NCBI RefSeq assembly: GCF_004118155.1
Contig: NZ_SAIQ01000001.1
Span: 124,001 to 188,000, forward strand
From: Edaphocola flava
GTDB lineage: Bacteria; Bacteroidota; Bacteroidia; Chitinophagales; Chitinophagaceae
Length of the DNA stretch: 64,000 nucleotides
Direction: 5' to 3'
A program made the position numbers and the translations under genes. The notes beneath the pieces were generated by a model. The model was not told where the DNA came from. It made no database searches and worked only from the letters and a program-made list of their open reading frames with translations. Numbering within the stretch: position 1 is the stretch's first letter; the number at the start of each line of letters is the position of its first letter. Positions 26,737-35,664 of the stretch are shown here, piece after piece.

Positions 26737-26900
26737 AGCAAATTTTGCTCGTTTTCCTAAAATTACCAAATAAGAAACATAATTTTTTTTATTCCATTTA
26801 ACCTTTCTGTTCTATACCAGTCTCATACTTAGTGCACAACGAAAAAGGTGCGCTTCTTATTGTTAGCATTTTGATAAAAACCAAAAATCGAGTCACTTAT

Positions 26901-26932
26901 TTTGTTTTATCTGAATAAATAAAATATCTTTG
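26901..26932 (+). promoter_or_regulatory. Consensus Bacteroidota promoter for the sorting-domain protein gene
   Basis: TTTG at 26901-26904, exactly 20 nt, then TATCTTTG at 26925-26932. This is a textbook match on the plus strand and one of the best promoters in the window. The ATG follows 44 nt later. Confidence 0.8.
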
Positions 26933-26976
26933 TTACAAGACTTGAATTATATCATAAAAATATTACACTATAATAT

Positions 26977-27345
26977 ATGAAACTTCTTTATAAAATCTTT
27001 TTACTCGCTATGCTTCCTCTCGGATTTGTAGCACAAGACGTAAGCGCTCAGAATGTTGAGCAGCAGCGCACCTTAAGTGTCAGTGACCGTAAAATGACCG
27101 CATATCCAATCCCGGCTAATAATACGGTTTACTTAAAAATAAGCACCTCATTACGCAATGAAGCTAAAACAGTAGAACTGATGAATGTTATCGGTAAAAC
27201 GGTTGCGGTTCAAAACGTAAGCAGCGAAGGCAGCGATATCGTTTTCGGTGGTTTAAGCCAGTTTCCGGAAGGTATCTATATCGGGGTGATGAAAAATGCC
27301 GATGGCAAAATTATTCAAACCACTAAACTAATGATTCAACATTAG
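26977..27345 (+). CDS. Small secreted protein made almost only of a type IX sorting domain
   Basis: The 122-residue protein has a signal peptide (about 1-24, cleaved near VSAQN). After a short linker comes a complete type A C-terminal sorting domain (about 41-122): AYPIPANNTVYLKIS, VELMNVIGKTV and FPEGIYIGVM, then a final strand ending TKLMIQH. In normal cargo this domain is a tag removed by PorU; here nothing precedes it. It could be a decoy or regulator of the secretion machinery, a stable periplasmic protein, or a remnant of a larger gene. A consensus promoter and its own terminator argue that it is expressed. Confidence 0.75.
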   Translation: MKLLYKIFLLAMLPLGFVAQDVSAQNVEQQRTLSVSDRKMTAYPIPANNTVYLKISTSLRNEAKTVELMNVIGKTVAVQNVSSEGSDIVFGGLSQFPEGIYIGVMKNADGKIIQTTKLMIQH

Positions 27346-27363
27346 TTTTCTCAATATATTTAT

Positions 27364-27398
27364 AAACGGGAGCTGTTTACAGCTTCCGTTTTTTTTAT
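27364..27398 (+). terminator. Terminator after the sorting-domain protein gene
   Basis: The arms aacgggagctg and cagcttccgtt (one G-T pair) flank a 4-nt loop and are followed by eight or more T. Confidence 0.85.
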
Positions 27399-27446
27399 GT
27401 AACTTAGAGACAACTAAAAACCTTCGCAAATACTATTGCGATTACC

Positions 27447-27454
27447 TATTTTTG
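27447..27454 (+). promoter_or_regulatory. -7 promoter element of the Rel gene
   Basis: TATTTTTG lies 16 nt before the start codon, implying a very short leader. No good -33 is seen. Confidence 0.45.
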
Positions 27455-27470
27455 ACCTTTATTTATCAGT

Positions 27471-29720
27471 ATGGCGAGTTCGATTTTATACAAGAAAATT
27501 GATGAAGAACAAGAAAAGAAATTTATTCTCCGCGAATACAGGGCTTTATTAAAAGCACTGAAGGAACGTATTAAAAAAGGAGACCGCAAACTACTGCGCA
27601 GGGCTTTTGAATTAGCCGCTGATGCGCATAAGGAAATGCGGCGTAAATCAGGGGAACCTTACATACTCCACCCCCTGGCCGTAGCGCGTATTACAGTAGA
27701 AGAAATCGGTTTGGGTGTTACTTCAGCAATCTGTGCCCTGCTACATGATGTGGTAGAGGATACAGAGATCACCCTGGACGATATCAGCCAGGAGTTTGGT
27801 AGTGTTTATGCCCGCATTATTGACGGGCTGACGAAGATCAGCAATGTGGTAGACTTCAAAAACGGAGTTTCTATGCAGGCCGAAAACTTCAGAAAGATAT
27901 TACTGACCCTTGCAGAAGATCCTAGAGTAATCCTGATCAAACTGGCGGACAGGCTGCATAACATGCGCACCCTCACCAGTATGGCCAGGGATAAGCAAAT
28001 GAAAATTGCTTCCGAAACCTCGTTTATCTATGCTCCGCTGGCACATAGACTGGGATTGTACGAGATCAAATCTGAACTGGAGGACCTTAGTCTGAAATAC
28101 ACGCAGCCGGATGTATATATTGACATTGTACGCAAGCTGAGCGAAACGAAAAATAACCGCGCCAAGTATATCCGTGAATTCATCAAACCGGTAAAGCAGG
28201 AACTGGATGATCATAATTTCAAGTTCGAAATTTATGGCCGCCCTAAAGCCGTGCATTCTATCTGGAACAAGATGAAGAATAAGAATGTTGCCTTTGAAGA
28301 GGTATTTGACCTTTTTGCCATTCGTATTATTCTCGATTCACCGAGAGAGCAGGAAAAAGAAGATTGCTGGAGGGTTTACTCCATCATCACCAATTTCTAT
28401 CGCCCCAGCCCTGAACGCCTGAGGGACTGGATTTCCGTACCGAAAGGTAATGGCTATGAGGCTTTGCACACAACTGTAATGGGACCTTCGGGTAAGTGGG
28501 TAGAAGTACAGATACGTACCAAGAGGATGAATGAAATTGCGGAAAAAGGTCTGGCGGCACACTGGAAATATAAAGAAGGTACCCAAAGCGAAAGCAAGCT
28601 GGATGCTTTCCTGAAACATATCGGTGAAATCCTGAACAATTCAGAGGCGGATTCACTGGATTTCCTGCAGGATTTCAAGCTGGATCTGTTTACAGAAGAG
28701 ATATATGTTTATACTCCGAAAGGAGATATGCGCGTATTGCCTAAAGGCGCTACTGCACTGGATCTGGCTTTTGATATTCACTCTGCATTAGGTGCACGTT
28801 GTATCGGGGCTAAGGTGAACTTTAAGCTGGTGCCTTTAAGTTACGTGCTGAAGAGCGGCGACCAGGTAGAGATTATTACCTCTTCAAAACAAAAGCCTTC
28901 GGAAGACTGGTTAAAATTTGTGGTTACGGGTAAATCCAAATCAAGGATCAAGTATTACCTGAGAGAAGAAAAACGTACGATTGCGGAAGATGGGAAGGCG
29001 ATTCTGGAACGTAAGCTCCACTCCCTGAACCTGGAACCGAATACGCATAATATCAACGAGATCACGAACTTCTTCAAGTTCCCTTCACCGCTGGATATGT
29101 ACTATGCAGTGGCGGTAAGCAGTATTGATCTTAAAATACTGAAGACCTTTACGATCAACGGTGACAAATTCTATCAGCCGGCCAAAGAGGCCATAACGCA
29201 TCCGGAGCATAAGGAACAGGAAGGCGGCAAACCTTCTTTACAGAAAGGTGCTGAGCTGGTGATCTTCGGAGAGAGTTCTGATAAGATCCTGTATAAACTG
29301 GCTACCTGTTGTCAGCCGATACCGGGCGATGATGTATTTGGTTTTGTAACCTCTGGCGAAGGGCTTAAAGTACACCGTTACGACTGTCCTAATGCGCAGA
29401 GCCTGCTGGCTAATTATGCACATCGCATCGTGAAGATCAAGTGGGCCAAAAACAAGGAAATCTCTTTCCTTACCGGTATTCGTATTATCGGTCTGGATGA
29501 TGTGGGTATTGTACAGGGTATTACGCATGTTATTACAACAGAGATGCGCCTCAACATCCGCTCGATCAGTATCGATTCGCAGGATGGGGTATTTGACGGT
29601 ACCATTAAGGTATTCGTAAAAGATAAAGAAGAACTGGATACCCTTTGCACCAACATTGAGCGTATAGAAGGTGTACAAAAAGTATTAAGACTGGAAGCTG
29701 ACTCTGCAGCAGAATCATAA
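27471..29720 (+). CDS. Bifunctional (p)ppGpp synthetase/hydrolase (Rel/SpoT family)
   Basis: The 749-residue enzyme makes and degrades the stringent-response alarmone. The HD hydrolase domain (about 45-200) keeps its catalytic pair His92-Asp93 (ALLHDVVED). The synthetase domain (about 240-370) has GRPKAVHSIWNKM and the RLRDW segment of the bifunctional type (RxKD-like), then NGYEALHTTVMGP. A TGS domain (about 395-460) and a C-terminal ACT domain (about 665-740) follow, with a conserved CCQPIPGD segment between them. Both active sites look intact. The WbqC-like gene starts 5 nt after its stop. Confidence 0.95.
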   Translation: MASSILYKKIDEEQEKKFILREYRALLKALKERIKKGDRKLLRRAFELAADAHKEMRRKSGEPYILHPLAVARITVEEIGLGVTSAICALLHDVVEDTEITLDDISQEFGSVYARIIDGLTKISNVVDFKNGVSMQAENFRKILLTLAEDPRVILIKLADRLHNMRTLTSMARDKQMKIASETSFIYAPLAHRLGLYEIKSELEDLSLKYTQPDVYIDIVRKLSETKNNRAKYIREFIKPVKQELDDHNFKFEIYGRPKAVHSIWNKMKNKNVAFEEVFDLFAIRIILDSPREQEKEDCWRVYSIITNFYRPSPERLRDWISVPKGNGYEALHTTVMGPSGKWVEVQIRTKRMNEIAEKGLAAHWKYKEGTQSESKLDAFLKHIGEILNNSEADSLDFLQDFKLDLFTEEIYVYTPKGDMRVLPKGATALDLAFDIHSALGARCIGAKVNFKLVPLSYVLKSGDQVEIITSSKQKPSEDWLKFVVTGKSKSRIKYYLREEKRTIAEDGKAILERKLHSLNLEPNTHNINEITNFFKFPSPLDMYYAVAVSSIDLKILKTFTINGDKFYQPAKEAITHPEHKEQEGGKPSLQKGAELVIFGESSDKILYKLATCCQPIPGDDVFGFVTSGEGLKVHRYDCPNAQSLLANYAHRIVKIKWAKNKEISFLTGIRIIGLDDVGIVQGITHVITTEMRLNIRSISIDSQDGVFDGTIKVFVKDKEELDTLCTNIERIEGVQKVLRLEADSAAES

Positions 29721-29725
29721 ATTAC

Positions 29726-30358
29726 ATGACCCAAACTGATTATTTATACAAACAGGTAGTGGCTGCGCCACTACCCTTTCCTCCTGTAAGCTGGTGGCAA
29801 GAGGCCCTGAAAGCCCCGGTGCTCATCCTGGATGTGAAAGAGCATTACCAGAAAATGTCTTATCGTAACCGCTATTACCTGGCCGATAAGAAAGGGAAAT
29901 CCTTACTGAGTATTCCATTAAGCAGTGGCCGCAACCAGAAGATTCCTATGCAATCAGTGGGCATTTCCTATGCAGAACCCTGGCAGAAGGTACACTGGCG
30001 CACCATACAGACCTTACTGGGCAATGCCCCATTTTTTGAATATATCGATTACCAGCTGTTCCCTTTTTTTGAAGAGGAAACGGCCAATCTCTGTGACTGG
30101 AATATTGCGACCATACAGTGGGCCAACAGATTCCTGGGCAGTCCGCTGGAGATAAGGCTGAGCAGTGAATATATTGCAGCGTACGATGCCGACACCCTGG
30201 ACATCAGGGATACCATACATCCTAAAAATATACCAGATGCGGCACAGCGACCTTATTACCAGGTGTTCTCCGAAGATGCCGGTTTCCTGCCCGATTGTTC
30301 TATCCTGGATCTTATCTGTTGCGAAGGAAAATATGCCACACACATTTTAAAGTACTAA
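29726..30358 (+). CDS. WbqC-like family protein
   Basis: The 210-residue cytoplasmic protein shows features of the WbqC family: an early aromatic P-x-x-x-WW segment, HYQKMSYRNRYYLA, SIPLSSGRNQKIPM and WQKVHWRTIQTLLGNAPFFEYI. Members are linked to sugar-nucleotide or polysaccharide genes and some act as small-molecule ligases. A catalytic role cannot be read here. It begins 5 nt after the Rel gene, so it is cotranscribed with it, and a hairpin follows the stop. Confidence 0.8.
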   Translation: MTQTDYLYKQVVAAPLPFPPVSWWQEALKAPVLILDVKEHYQKMSYRNRYYLADKKGKSLLSIPLSSGRNQKIPMQSVGISYAEPWQKVHWRTIQTLLGNAPFFEYIDYQLFPFFEEETANLCDWNIATIQWANRFLGSPLEIRLSSEYIAAYDADTLDIRDTIHPKNIPDAAQRPYYQVFSEDAGFLPDCSILDLICCEGKYATHILKY

Positions 30359-30397
30359 AAAAGCGAGGACCGCAATATGCGGCCCTCGCTTTTTTTA
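30357..30397. terminator. Terminator between the WbqC-like gene and the CorC-like gene
   Basis: The stem aaaaagcgagg-ccgca pairs with tgcgg-cctcgcttttt, with one internal mismatch and a 3-nt loop. T tracts on both strands make it bidirectional. Confidence 0.85.
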
Positions 30398-30407
30398 CAA
30401 TGCTTTC

Positions 30408-31691
30408 TTACGAATGCAGTATTTTCAATTTGACGGTCTCTATACGGGTTTGTGTAGCCAGTAAGATCTCAAATTCAAATTTATTAATGATGATCCTTGT
30501 ATGCTGTTTCGGAATGGTCGTATAGTTCTTAATGATGTACCCGGAGAGTGTTTCTGTGTCTTTATCATCCAGGTCAATATCATATTTTTGTTTCAGGTAA
30601 TCCAGCTTCAGGCGGCCTGAAAAAAGATATTCATTTTCCGCGATCTGGCTTTCGGTGTATTCCTCAATATCATATTCATCTTTAATATCGCCGAAGATCT
30701 CTTCCAGCACATCTTCCATCGTCACAAAACCTGCGGTACCACCAAATTCATCTACCACCCAGGCAATACTCTTTCTTTCCTTGGTAAATAAGTGAATGAG
30801 ATCAATCGCATTCATCGTCTGTGGAACCGTAGGAATACTATGCAGTATTTCGCGCACTCCGGATGGATTTTTACCCAATTCCAGGTGATGCACATAGCCG
30901 ATAACAGAATCAATATCTTTTTCGTAAATAATGATCTTGGACAACTTGGACCGCACAAATGCATCACGTACAGACTGTGTTGGGCTACTTACATCCATAG
31001 CCAGGATCTCATTGCGCGGGATCAGGCATTTACGCACTTTTACCTGTGTCAGTTGCAATACTTTTTCGAACAGCTCCTTGTTCAGGGTATCATCATCATT
31101 ATGTCCGTGTATGGAATTACGAAGGAAAAGGTTAGGATCAGCGCGTTCAAAAACGGCCTGTCTCTTATTGGTTTTGATATTAAACAGGTATTTCAGGATC
31201 ACTTCTGAAAAGCTGATAAAGAAGCCTGCAATCGGATTGGTAAAACGGGTCACAAAATTGACGAATGGTGCCCAGGCAGCCATCTTGCTTTCCGGATTGC
31301 TTTCAAACCCTCTTTTGGCAATAAAACTGATGCCCAGCAGAATCAGCGATGAGGCCAGCATCCAGTCCAGGATCAGCTGGGTGTATTCAAATTCTCTCAA
31401 AACTTCCGGCAGCGTCTTCATCAGGTACCCGGACAGGTAATGCAGGGAAAGGCAAAAGCCGATCAGGGATACATAAAACCCGATAATAGTTGCCCCCCAG
31501 AAGCGCTCCGGGAACTCAAAAAAGTTGCCCAGCAAAATACCGGTACGGGTATGTTGCTTGCGTTTCAGTTCAATCGTTAATCTGTTCGCTGCGAAAAAAG
31601 CAAATTCCAGTCCGGCGAATACAATAATAAATATCAGGAAAAACAGTAAGAGAACGCTGGAAATAACGATAAAGGTTTGCATTACGGTCAT
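30408..31691 (-). CDS. CNNM/CorC (HlyC-like) transporter-associated protein with CBS domains
   Basis: The 427-residue protein has an N-terminal DUF21 membrane domain with about four helices (residues 5-150), a CBS pair (about 205-330; RNEILAMDVSSPTQSVRDAF, AWVVDEFGGTAGFVTMEDVLEEIFGDI) and a C-terminal CorC/HlyC domain (about 350-427). The family is linked to Mg/Co efflux, and the gliding protein GldE belongs to it, but I see no feature assigning this gene to GldE. It is a single gene convergent with the WbqC-like gene. Confidence 0.87.
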   Translation of the reverse strand: MTVMQTFIVISSVLLLFFLIFIIVFAGLEFAFFAANRLTIELKRKQHTRTGILLGNFFEFPERFWGATIIGFYVSLIGFCLSLHYLSGYLMKTLPEVLREFEYTQLILDWMLASSLILLGISFIAKRGFESNPESKMAAWAPFVNFVTRFTNPIAGFFISFSEVILKYLFNIKTNKRQAVFERADPNLFLRNSIHGHNDDDTLNKELFEKVLQLTQVKVRKCLIPRNEILAMDVSSPTQSVRDAFVRSKLSKIIIYEKDIDSVIGYVHHLELGKNPSGVREILHSIPTVPQTMNAIDLIHLFTKERKSIAWVVDEFGGTAGFVTMEDVLEEIFGDIKDEYDIEEYTESQIAENEYLFSGRLKLDYLKQKYDIDLDDKDTETLSGYIIKNYTTIPKQHTRIIINKFEFEILLATQTRIETVKLKILHS

Positions 31692-31820
31692 ACGTTATTA
31701 TTTCATAAATCTTGGTCAACAAATTACATTATGCGTAAAGATAACGGATAATTTGGTATGTAGCGCGTCAAAATTATAGGTATAAAATATGAATTATCCA
31801 TATTTTCAGTGATTAAATTG

Positions 31821-31828
31821 TACCTTTG
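31821..31828 (+). promoter_or_regulatory. -7 promoter element of nusB
   Basis: TACCTTTG, a perfect TAnnTTTG, lies 22 nt before ATG 31851. It falls inside an upstream in-frame extension starting at GTG 31809, which argues against that earlier start. Confidence 0.5.
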
Positions 31829-31850
31829 CTCTCCATTTTTAATTTTCCCA

Positions 31851-32795
31851 ATGATAAGTCGCAGAAATATCCGTGTTAAAGTAATGCAGGCCCTTTATGC
31901 CCTGGAATCGTTTGATGCATTTGACCTGAAAGATGCAGAAGCTCAACGTAAGAAAGGCTTACAATTGCTGACGGAAAAATTTGTTAATGCCGCTGAATTG
32001 TTCAACGTTTCGATGTTGTACCTGGCACGCATTGCACAATACGCAGAAACGGATTCCCGCCAGCGTTCTTCTAAGTACCTGCCGACAGAAGCGGATATGA
32101 ATGTAAATACTAAGCTCGCAGGGAACCTTTACCTCTGGGATATGCTGGAGAATGCTACCTTCCAGGAGCGCATCAGCGAAGATAAACTGGATCAGAAGGT
32201 GGAAATGGACCGGGTTAAGAAAACGTACCAGCACCTGTGTACTACTGAAAAGTACCTGAGCTATATCCAAAATGATGACCGCACTGCCGCAGAAGATAAA
32301 GCAATGCTGTACTTTATATGGAAGGAAGAAATGGCTCACAACGAGGACTTCCAGGAGTATATGACCGATACATTTGACGGTTGGGAAGATGATAAGGATA
32401 TGGTGATGATGCTGGTAGATAACTTTTTCAAAAGTCCTAAGAGCGTTAATTTCCTGCAATTTATATCCGGAGAAAAGAATGAATATGCACGCAGCCTGAC
32501 GACGACCGTATTGGAAAGAGATCAGGTACTGATGGAACTTATCGAACCTAAACTGAATAACTGGGATGCGGATCGTGTAGCGACGATTGATCTTATCCTG
32601 CTGAAAATGGGCGTATGTGAATTTTTATACTTCCCTACTATCCCTACTAAAGTTACGATCAACGAGTATATCGAGATCGCTAAAAACTACAGCACCCCTC
32701 AGAGCGGACAGTTTGTAAACGGCGTACTGGATAACCTGCTGAAAGAACTGAGCCAGGAAAATAAAATCAGAAAAATCGAACGTACGAAAAACTAA
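31851..32795 (+). CDS. nusB: Transcription antitermination factor NusB (long Bacteroidota form)
   Basis: The start at ATG 31851 gives 314 residues beginning MISRRNIRVKVMQALYAL, the usual NusB start. The C-terminal half holds the helical NusB domain, ending in the signature PTKVTINEYIEIAKNYSTPQSGQFVNGVLDNL. Bacteroidota NusB is about twice the length of the E. coli protein because of an extra N-terminal helical region. NusB with NusE binds boxA RNA and prevents early termination in rRNA operons. A lipoprotein gene follows 32 nt later. Confidence 0.93.
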   Translation: MISRRNIRVKVMQALYALESFDAFDLKDAEAQRKKGLQLLTEKFVNAAELFNVSMLYLARIAQYAETDSRQRSSKYLPTEADMNVNTKLAGNLYLWDMLENATFQERISEDKLDQKVEMDRVKKTYQHLCTTEKYLSYIQNDDRTAAEDKAMLYFIWKEEMAHNEDFQEYMTDTFDGWEDDKDMVMMLVDNFFKSPKSVNFLQFISGEKNEYARSLTTTVLERDQVLMELIEPKLNNWDADRVATIDLILLKMGVCEFLYFPTIPTKVTINEYIEIAKNYSTPQSGQFVNGVLDNLLKELSQENKIRKIERTKN

Positions 32796-32827
32796 TTGCA
32801 GCTTTTTATATCATTTTTGCTACTTTT

Positions 32828-33319
32828 ATGACTATGAAAATATTGACAGGAGCTAAAATACTGGGTGTTATAAGCGTTTTGCATATCGGATTTGCCTCAT
32901 GTGATTCTGCACAGCAGGATGCGAACAGGGGCTCCATTATACTGGGAGATCCGGCAACTATTGTAACCGAGACAGATACTCAATTCCTGGGCGATATTGT
33001 AATGGACCTGGAAGAAAAAGAACTGGCTCCTGCCCAGCCAACGGCAAAAGATACTTTTCATAATGTAGAAATGGCCAAACAACTGGCCGCTCAGCAAAAG
33101 AAGGACTCTGCCGCAGCACTGGCAGCCAGAGAAAAGCCACAGGCCAAGGAAGAAGCTCCTAAAAAACTGAGCAGAGCAGAACAGCGGGCTCAGAAGAGAA
33201 AGGAAGAGGAAGGAAAAAGGAAGCAGGAAGAAGCCGCTCGTAAGAAAAAGCAATCCAATACCCGAAAGTCAGGCAATAAAAAGATTGCACAGAAAGAGAC
33301 TACAAGGAAAAGAAGATAA
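32828..33319 (+). CDS. Lipoprotein with a strongly basic C-terminal tail, unknown function
   Basis: The 163-residue protein (start 32828 or ATG 32834) has a lipobox ending GFASC near residue 25. A short acidic middle (LGDIVMDLEEKELAP) is followed by a Lys/Arg/Glu-rich tail from about 75 on (KKLSRAEQRAQKRKEEEGK and similar), probably a long charged helix. No family is recognised. Such basic tails can bind peptidoglycan or other envelope polyanions, but that is inference. It follows nusB by 32 nt and ends in a 24-bp palindromic terminator. Confidence 0.6.
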   Translation: MTMKILTGAKILGVISVLHIGFASCDSAQQDANRGSIILGDPATIVTETDTQFLGDIVMDLEEKELAPAQPTAKDTFHNVEMAKQLAAQQKKDSAAALAAREKPQAKEEAPKKLSRAEQRAQKRKEEEGKRKQEEAARKKKQSNTRKSGNKKIAQKETTRKRR

Positions 33320-33322
33320 TAG

Positions 33323-33370
33323 TATATAAATAATAAAGCCCCGGTATACCGGGGCTTTATTATTTATATA
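33323..33370. terminator. Long palindromic terminator after the nusB-lipoprotein unit
   Basis: A perfect 24-bp self-complementary stem (33323-33346 and 33347-33370) has its GC-rich centre at ccggta/taccgg and AT-rich outer arms. Confidence 0.8.
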
Positions 33371-33619
33371 TCGATTGATTCTCCGCTTACAGAAAACAAC
33401 GATTTACCTTTTTCCTCGAGTTCCTTTTATGGCTGTATACATCCATGGCTAAAAATCAATTTGTCGGTCGGTTCCAAACCAGACTCACTTCGCTCAGACA
33501 GTGATCGACCGAGCCAATAATTTTATTAACGCCGGATGTACAAGGCCTTTCGAGTGATCTGCATGGTACGGATCGCTTATTGTTTTTATCACAGCGATAA
33601 CCAGTATATACTATTACGA
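33371..33619. other. Non-coding stretch with a nested inverted repeat
   Basis: No credible gene is seen in these 249 nt. A 7-bp inverted repeat (tcggtcg at 33464-33470, cgaccga at 33506-33512) encloses a second CACT/AGTG repeat, forming a possible two-tier hairpin. A weaker 6-bp repeat lies at 33572-33598. The content could be a small RNA, a decayed element or plain spacer. No T tract follows the hairpin. Confidence 0.35.
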
Positions 33620-35182
33620 CTAAGGTCCTGTGCGTGTAGGCTCTTTAGGAGAAGGCCATTTTTTAGGGGTACCTGTTTTCATGTCCAGCGGCATAACAAT
33701 CTGTTGTCTGCTCATCATTTCCGGCTCTTCACAGGCCATATACACCAGCATCGCAACCAGCATGGCATTATGCCTGATGTCTTCAAAAACGATCTTGTCA
33801 TACGTGTCTCTCTGTGTATGCCAGGTATAATCGCGGTAATGCCAGTTCTTGGCAGAAAGGTAAAACGCCGGAATGCCGGAAGAGACAAAAGAAACATTAT
33901 CCGAACCACCATTGTCCGGTGCGCCCGGGTACTTCATAGCTAACTCCTTTTTAAACGTTTCCGGAATGTAGTTAAGCCATTTATCAAAACAGGCATATGC
34001 ATTCAGAAAGCCTTGCGTATTGATCTCTGCAATACGGGCCGTTCCATTATCCTGATTCAGCACAAGGCTTATCTTGTCCTGCAGCTCCGGATGATCCTTG
34101 ACAAAAGAGGCTGAGCCATTCAGTCCCTGCTCTTCCCCACCCCAGTGACCTACCAGAATGGTACGTTTAGGATTAGGGTAAACTTTTTTCAAAATGCGCA
34201 TAGCTTCCATCATAGTCAGGACACCTGTTCCATTATCGGTAGCGCCTGTACCGGCATCCCAGGAGTCCAGGTGGGCCGATAACACAACATACTGATCCGG
34301 ATGTTCTGTGCCCTTCATTTCTGCAATGGTATTGTAAGTCGGCACATCTTCCCCGAAAGAAGATTCTGTAGTGATCTGCAGTTCCGGTACGGTACCGTAA
34401 GTAAGATAGCGGTACAGTAAATTATAATCTTCCAGCCCCAGCTCTACAGAAGGTATTTTCTTTGTTCTGGCAGAGAATACCCTTGTTACGCCCCAGCCTC
34501 CAGACCATGTATTGGCTATAATACCGGCAGCACCAGCGGCTTCCAGCTGCACCGGTAAGGTACGGGATGTAAAGCCTGTCTTTTTAATACGGTTCTGCCA
34601 GTTGCTGGTTAAAACACGTTGTGCATTTTTAAAACTGTCATAACGTTCAGCACTTACATTGGCCTGCCAGCTATCATCCGGCCGGCCTGATAATTGTGGT
34701 TGTGAGATCATCACCAGCTTACCTTTGGCCTCTTTACGCATCCACTGGTCGTACGATGCGGAGTCGGACAGGTCGGGCAAGGCGATAACTTTGGCTTTGA
34801 GCGCTTTATTACCTGTCGATGGTGACCAGGCCATTTGTGTACCTTCCAGGTTGATCCTGCGGGGATACAGCATATCGATATGGCTGATACCCCTCTGCCA
34901 GGAGCGCCAGGTACCCCATTGTTCATTACGGGCATCGATACCAAAACTGAGGTAGGAATTCTTGACAAAAAAATGAGCTCTTTCCATTTCCCGGGTTCCG
35001 ATCAGTCTTGGCCCTATTACATCCAGGAACTGATGCGCTCTTTCTTCCAGGCTTTTGTCAGTAGTGCCTTCCTGCCATATGGCATTGATTACAGACTGGT
35101 GGGGATTGGTTTGCTGGGCATGCAAAGTAGTAGTGCATATTCCTGCTGTAGCGAGGAATATGAAGTGGTATAATTTTCTCAT
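33620..35182 (-). CDS. Secreted M28-family zinc aminopeptidase/carboxypeptidase
   Basis: The start at ATG 35182 gives 520 residues and a clean signal peptide (MRKLYHFIFLATAG ... HAQ). A PA-type insert (about 150-260) is followed by the M28 metallopeptidase core. Its metal ligands are visible in order: LSAHLDSWDAGTGATDNG (His and bridging Asp), GHWGGEEQGLNGS (Glu pair), NQDNGTARI (Asp) and TWHTQRDTYDKI (His). No sorting domain is present, so it is probably periplasmic or outer-membrane associated. It would trim amino acids from peptides. It is transcribed alone. Confidence 0.88.
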   Translation of the reverse strand: MRKLYHFIFLATAGICTTTLHAQQTNPHQSVINAIWQEGTTDKSLEERAHQFLDVIGPRLIGTREMERAHFFVKNSYLSFGIDARNEQWGTWRSWQRGISHIDMLYPRRINLEGTQMAWSPSTGNKALKAKVIALPDLSDSASYDQWMRKEAKGKLVMISQPQLSGRPDDSWQANVSAERYDSFKNAQRVLTSNWQNRIKKTGFTSRTLPVQLEAAGAAGIIANTWSGGWGVTRVFSARTKKIPSVELGLEDYNLLYRYLTYGTVPELQITTESSFGEDVPTYNTIAEMKGTEHPDQYVVLSAHLDSWDAGTGATDNGTGVLTMMEAMRILKKVYPNPKRTILVGHWGGEEQGLNGSASFVKDHPELQDKISLVLNQDNGTARIAEINTQGFLNAYACFDKWLNYIPETFKKELAMKYPGAPDNGGSDNVSFVSSGIPAFYLSAKNWHYRDYTWHTQRDTYDKIVFEDIRHNAMLVAMLVYMACEEPEMMSRQQIVMPLDMKTGTPKKWPSPKEPTRTGP

Positions 35183-35283
35183 CAGTAATTTAATATTGCA
35201 AGCAATAAAAATAAACAATTTGGGAGAGAAACTAAAGTGTACCGCATTAAAAAAGACAGGAGTATCCTGCCTGAGTAGTTTTT

Positions 35284-35529
35284 TTATCGCGAAAGTTGTT
35301 TTAATCGTTCCTTCTCCTTTGCGGAAAGGCTGTCTATGCCGTTACGATTAATCTTCTCCAGCAGGTGATCCAGTTCCTGGGCCTTCCGCTGCCGGTCAAT
35401 ATTATAATGATCGTCGATCGTCATACGTTGCTGTTCACCTTTGGTAAAGGTGTTGCGTTTCGTGCGTCTGCTGCGCACGAACCATATAACTAATGCTACC
35501 AGTAAGAGTATAGCAAACAATGATTCCAT
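35284..35529 (-). CDS. Small membrane protein with a DUF6576-like tail
   Basis: The start at ATG 35529 gives 81 residues: one N-terminal membrane helix (LFAILLLVALVIWFV), a basic patch (RSRRTKRN) and a cytoplasmic tail with QELDHLLEKINRNGIDSLSAKEKERLKQLS. The tail matches the pattern of a short helical motif (xLDxLLxKIxxxGxxSLSxxEKxxL) found at the end of Bacteroidota rhomboid proteases. Its role is unknown. It has its own unit between the peptidase and the ribosomal protein genes. Confidence 0.5.
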   Translation of the reverse strand: MESLFAILLLVALVIWFVRSRRTKRNTFTKGEQQRMTIDDHYNIDRQRKAQELDHLLEKINRNGIDSLSAKEKERLKQLSR

Positions 35530-35664
35530 AGATGCAATATACAAAAAAACATACCAGGGAAAGACCCGGGTATGATCAATATTTTGCGAAAAATTTGGTG
35601 CAGCATAGAATTATACTGCACCAAACCAATATGTTATAAGACACCGTATAGCCGGTAATGCTAA

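Larger units (their letters stand above)
26671..26976. other. AT-rich divergent intergenic region with two promoters
   Basis: This roughly 306-nt region separates the divergent genes at 26670 and 26977. It contains the two promoters listed separately, is very AT-rich, and holds no open frame or hairpin that I can support. Confidence 0.6.

Noticed and set aside
33461-33512. Possible tRNA or T-arm-like sequence (ggttccaaacc)
   Set aside because: No acceptor stem, anticodon arm or D arm can be drawn around it.
33536-33943. 135-residue plus-strand frame in the spacer and M28 gene
   Set aside because: It mostly overlaps the peptidase gene in antisense, has no recognisable motif and no promoter.
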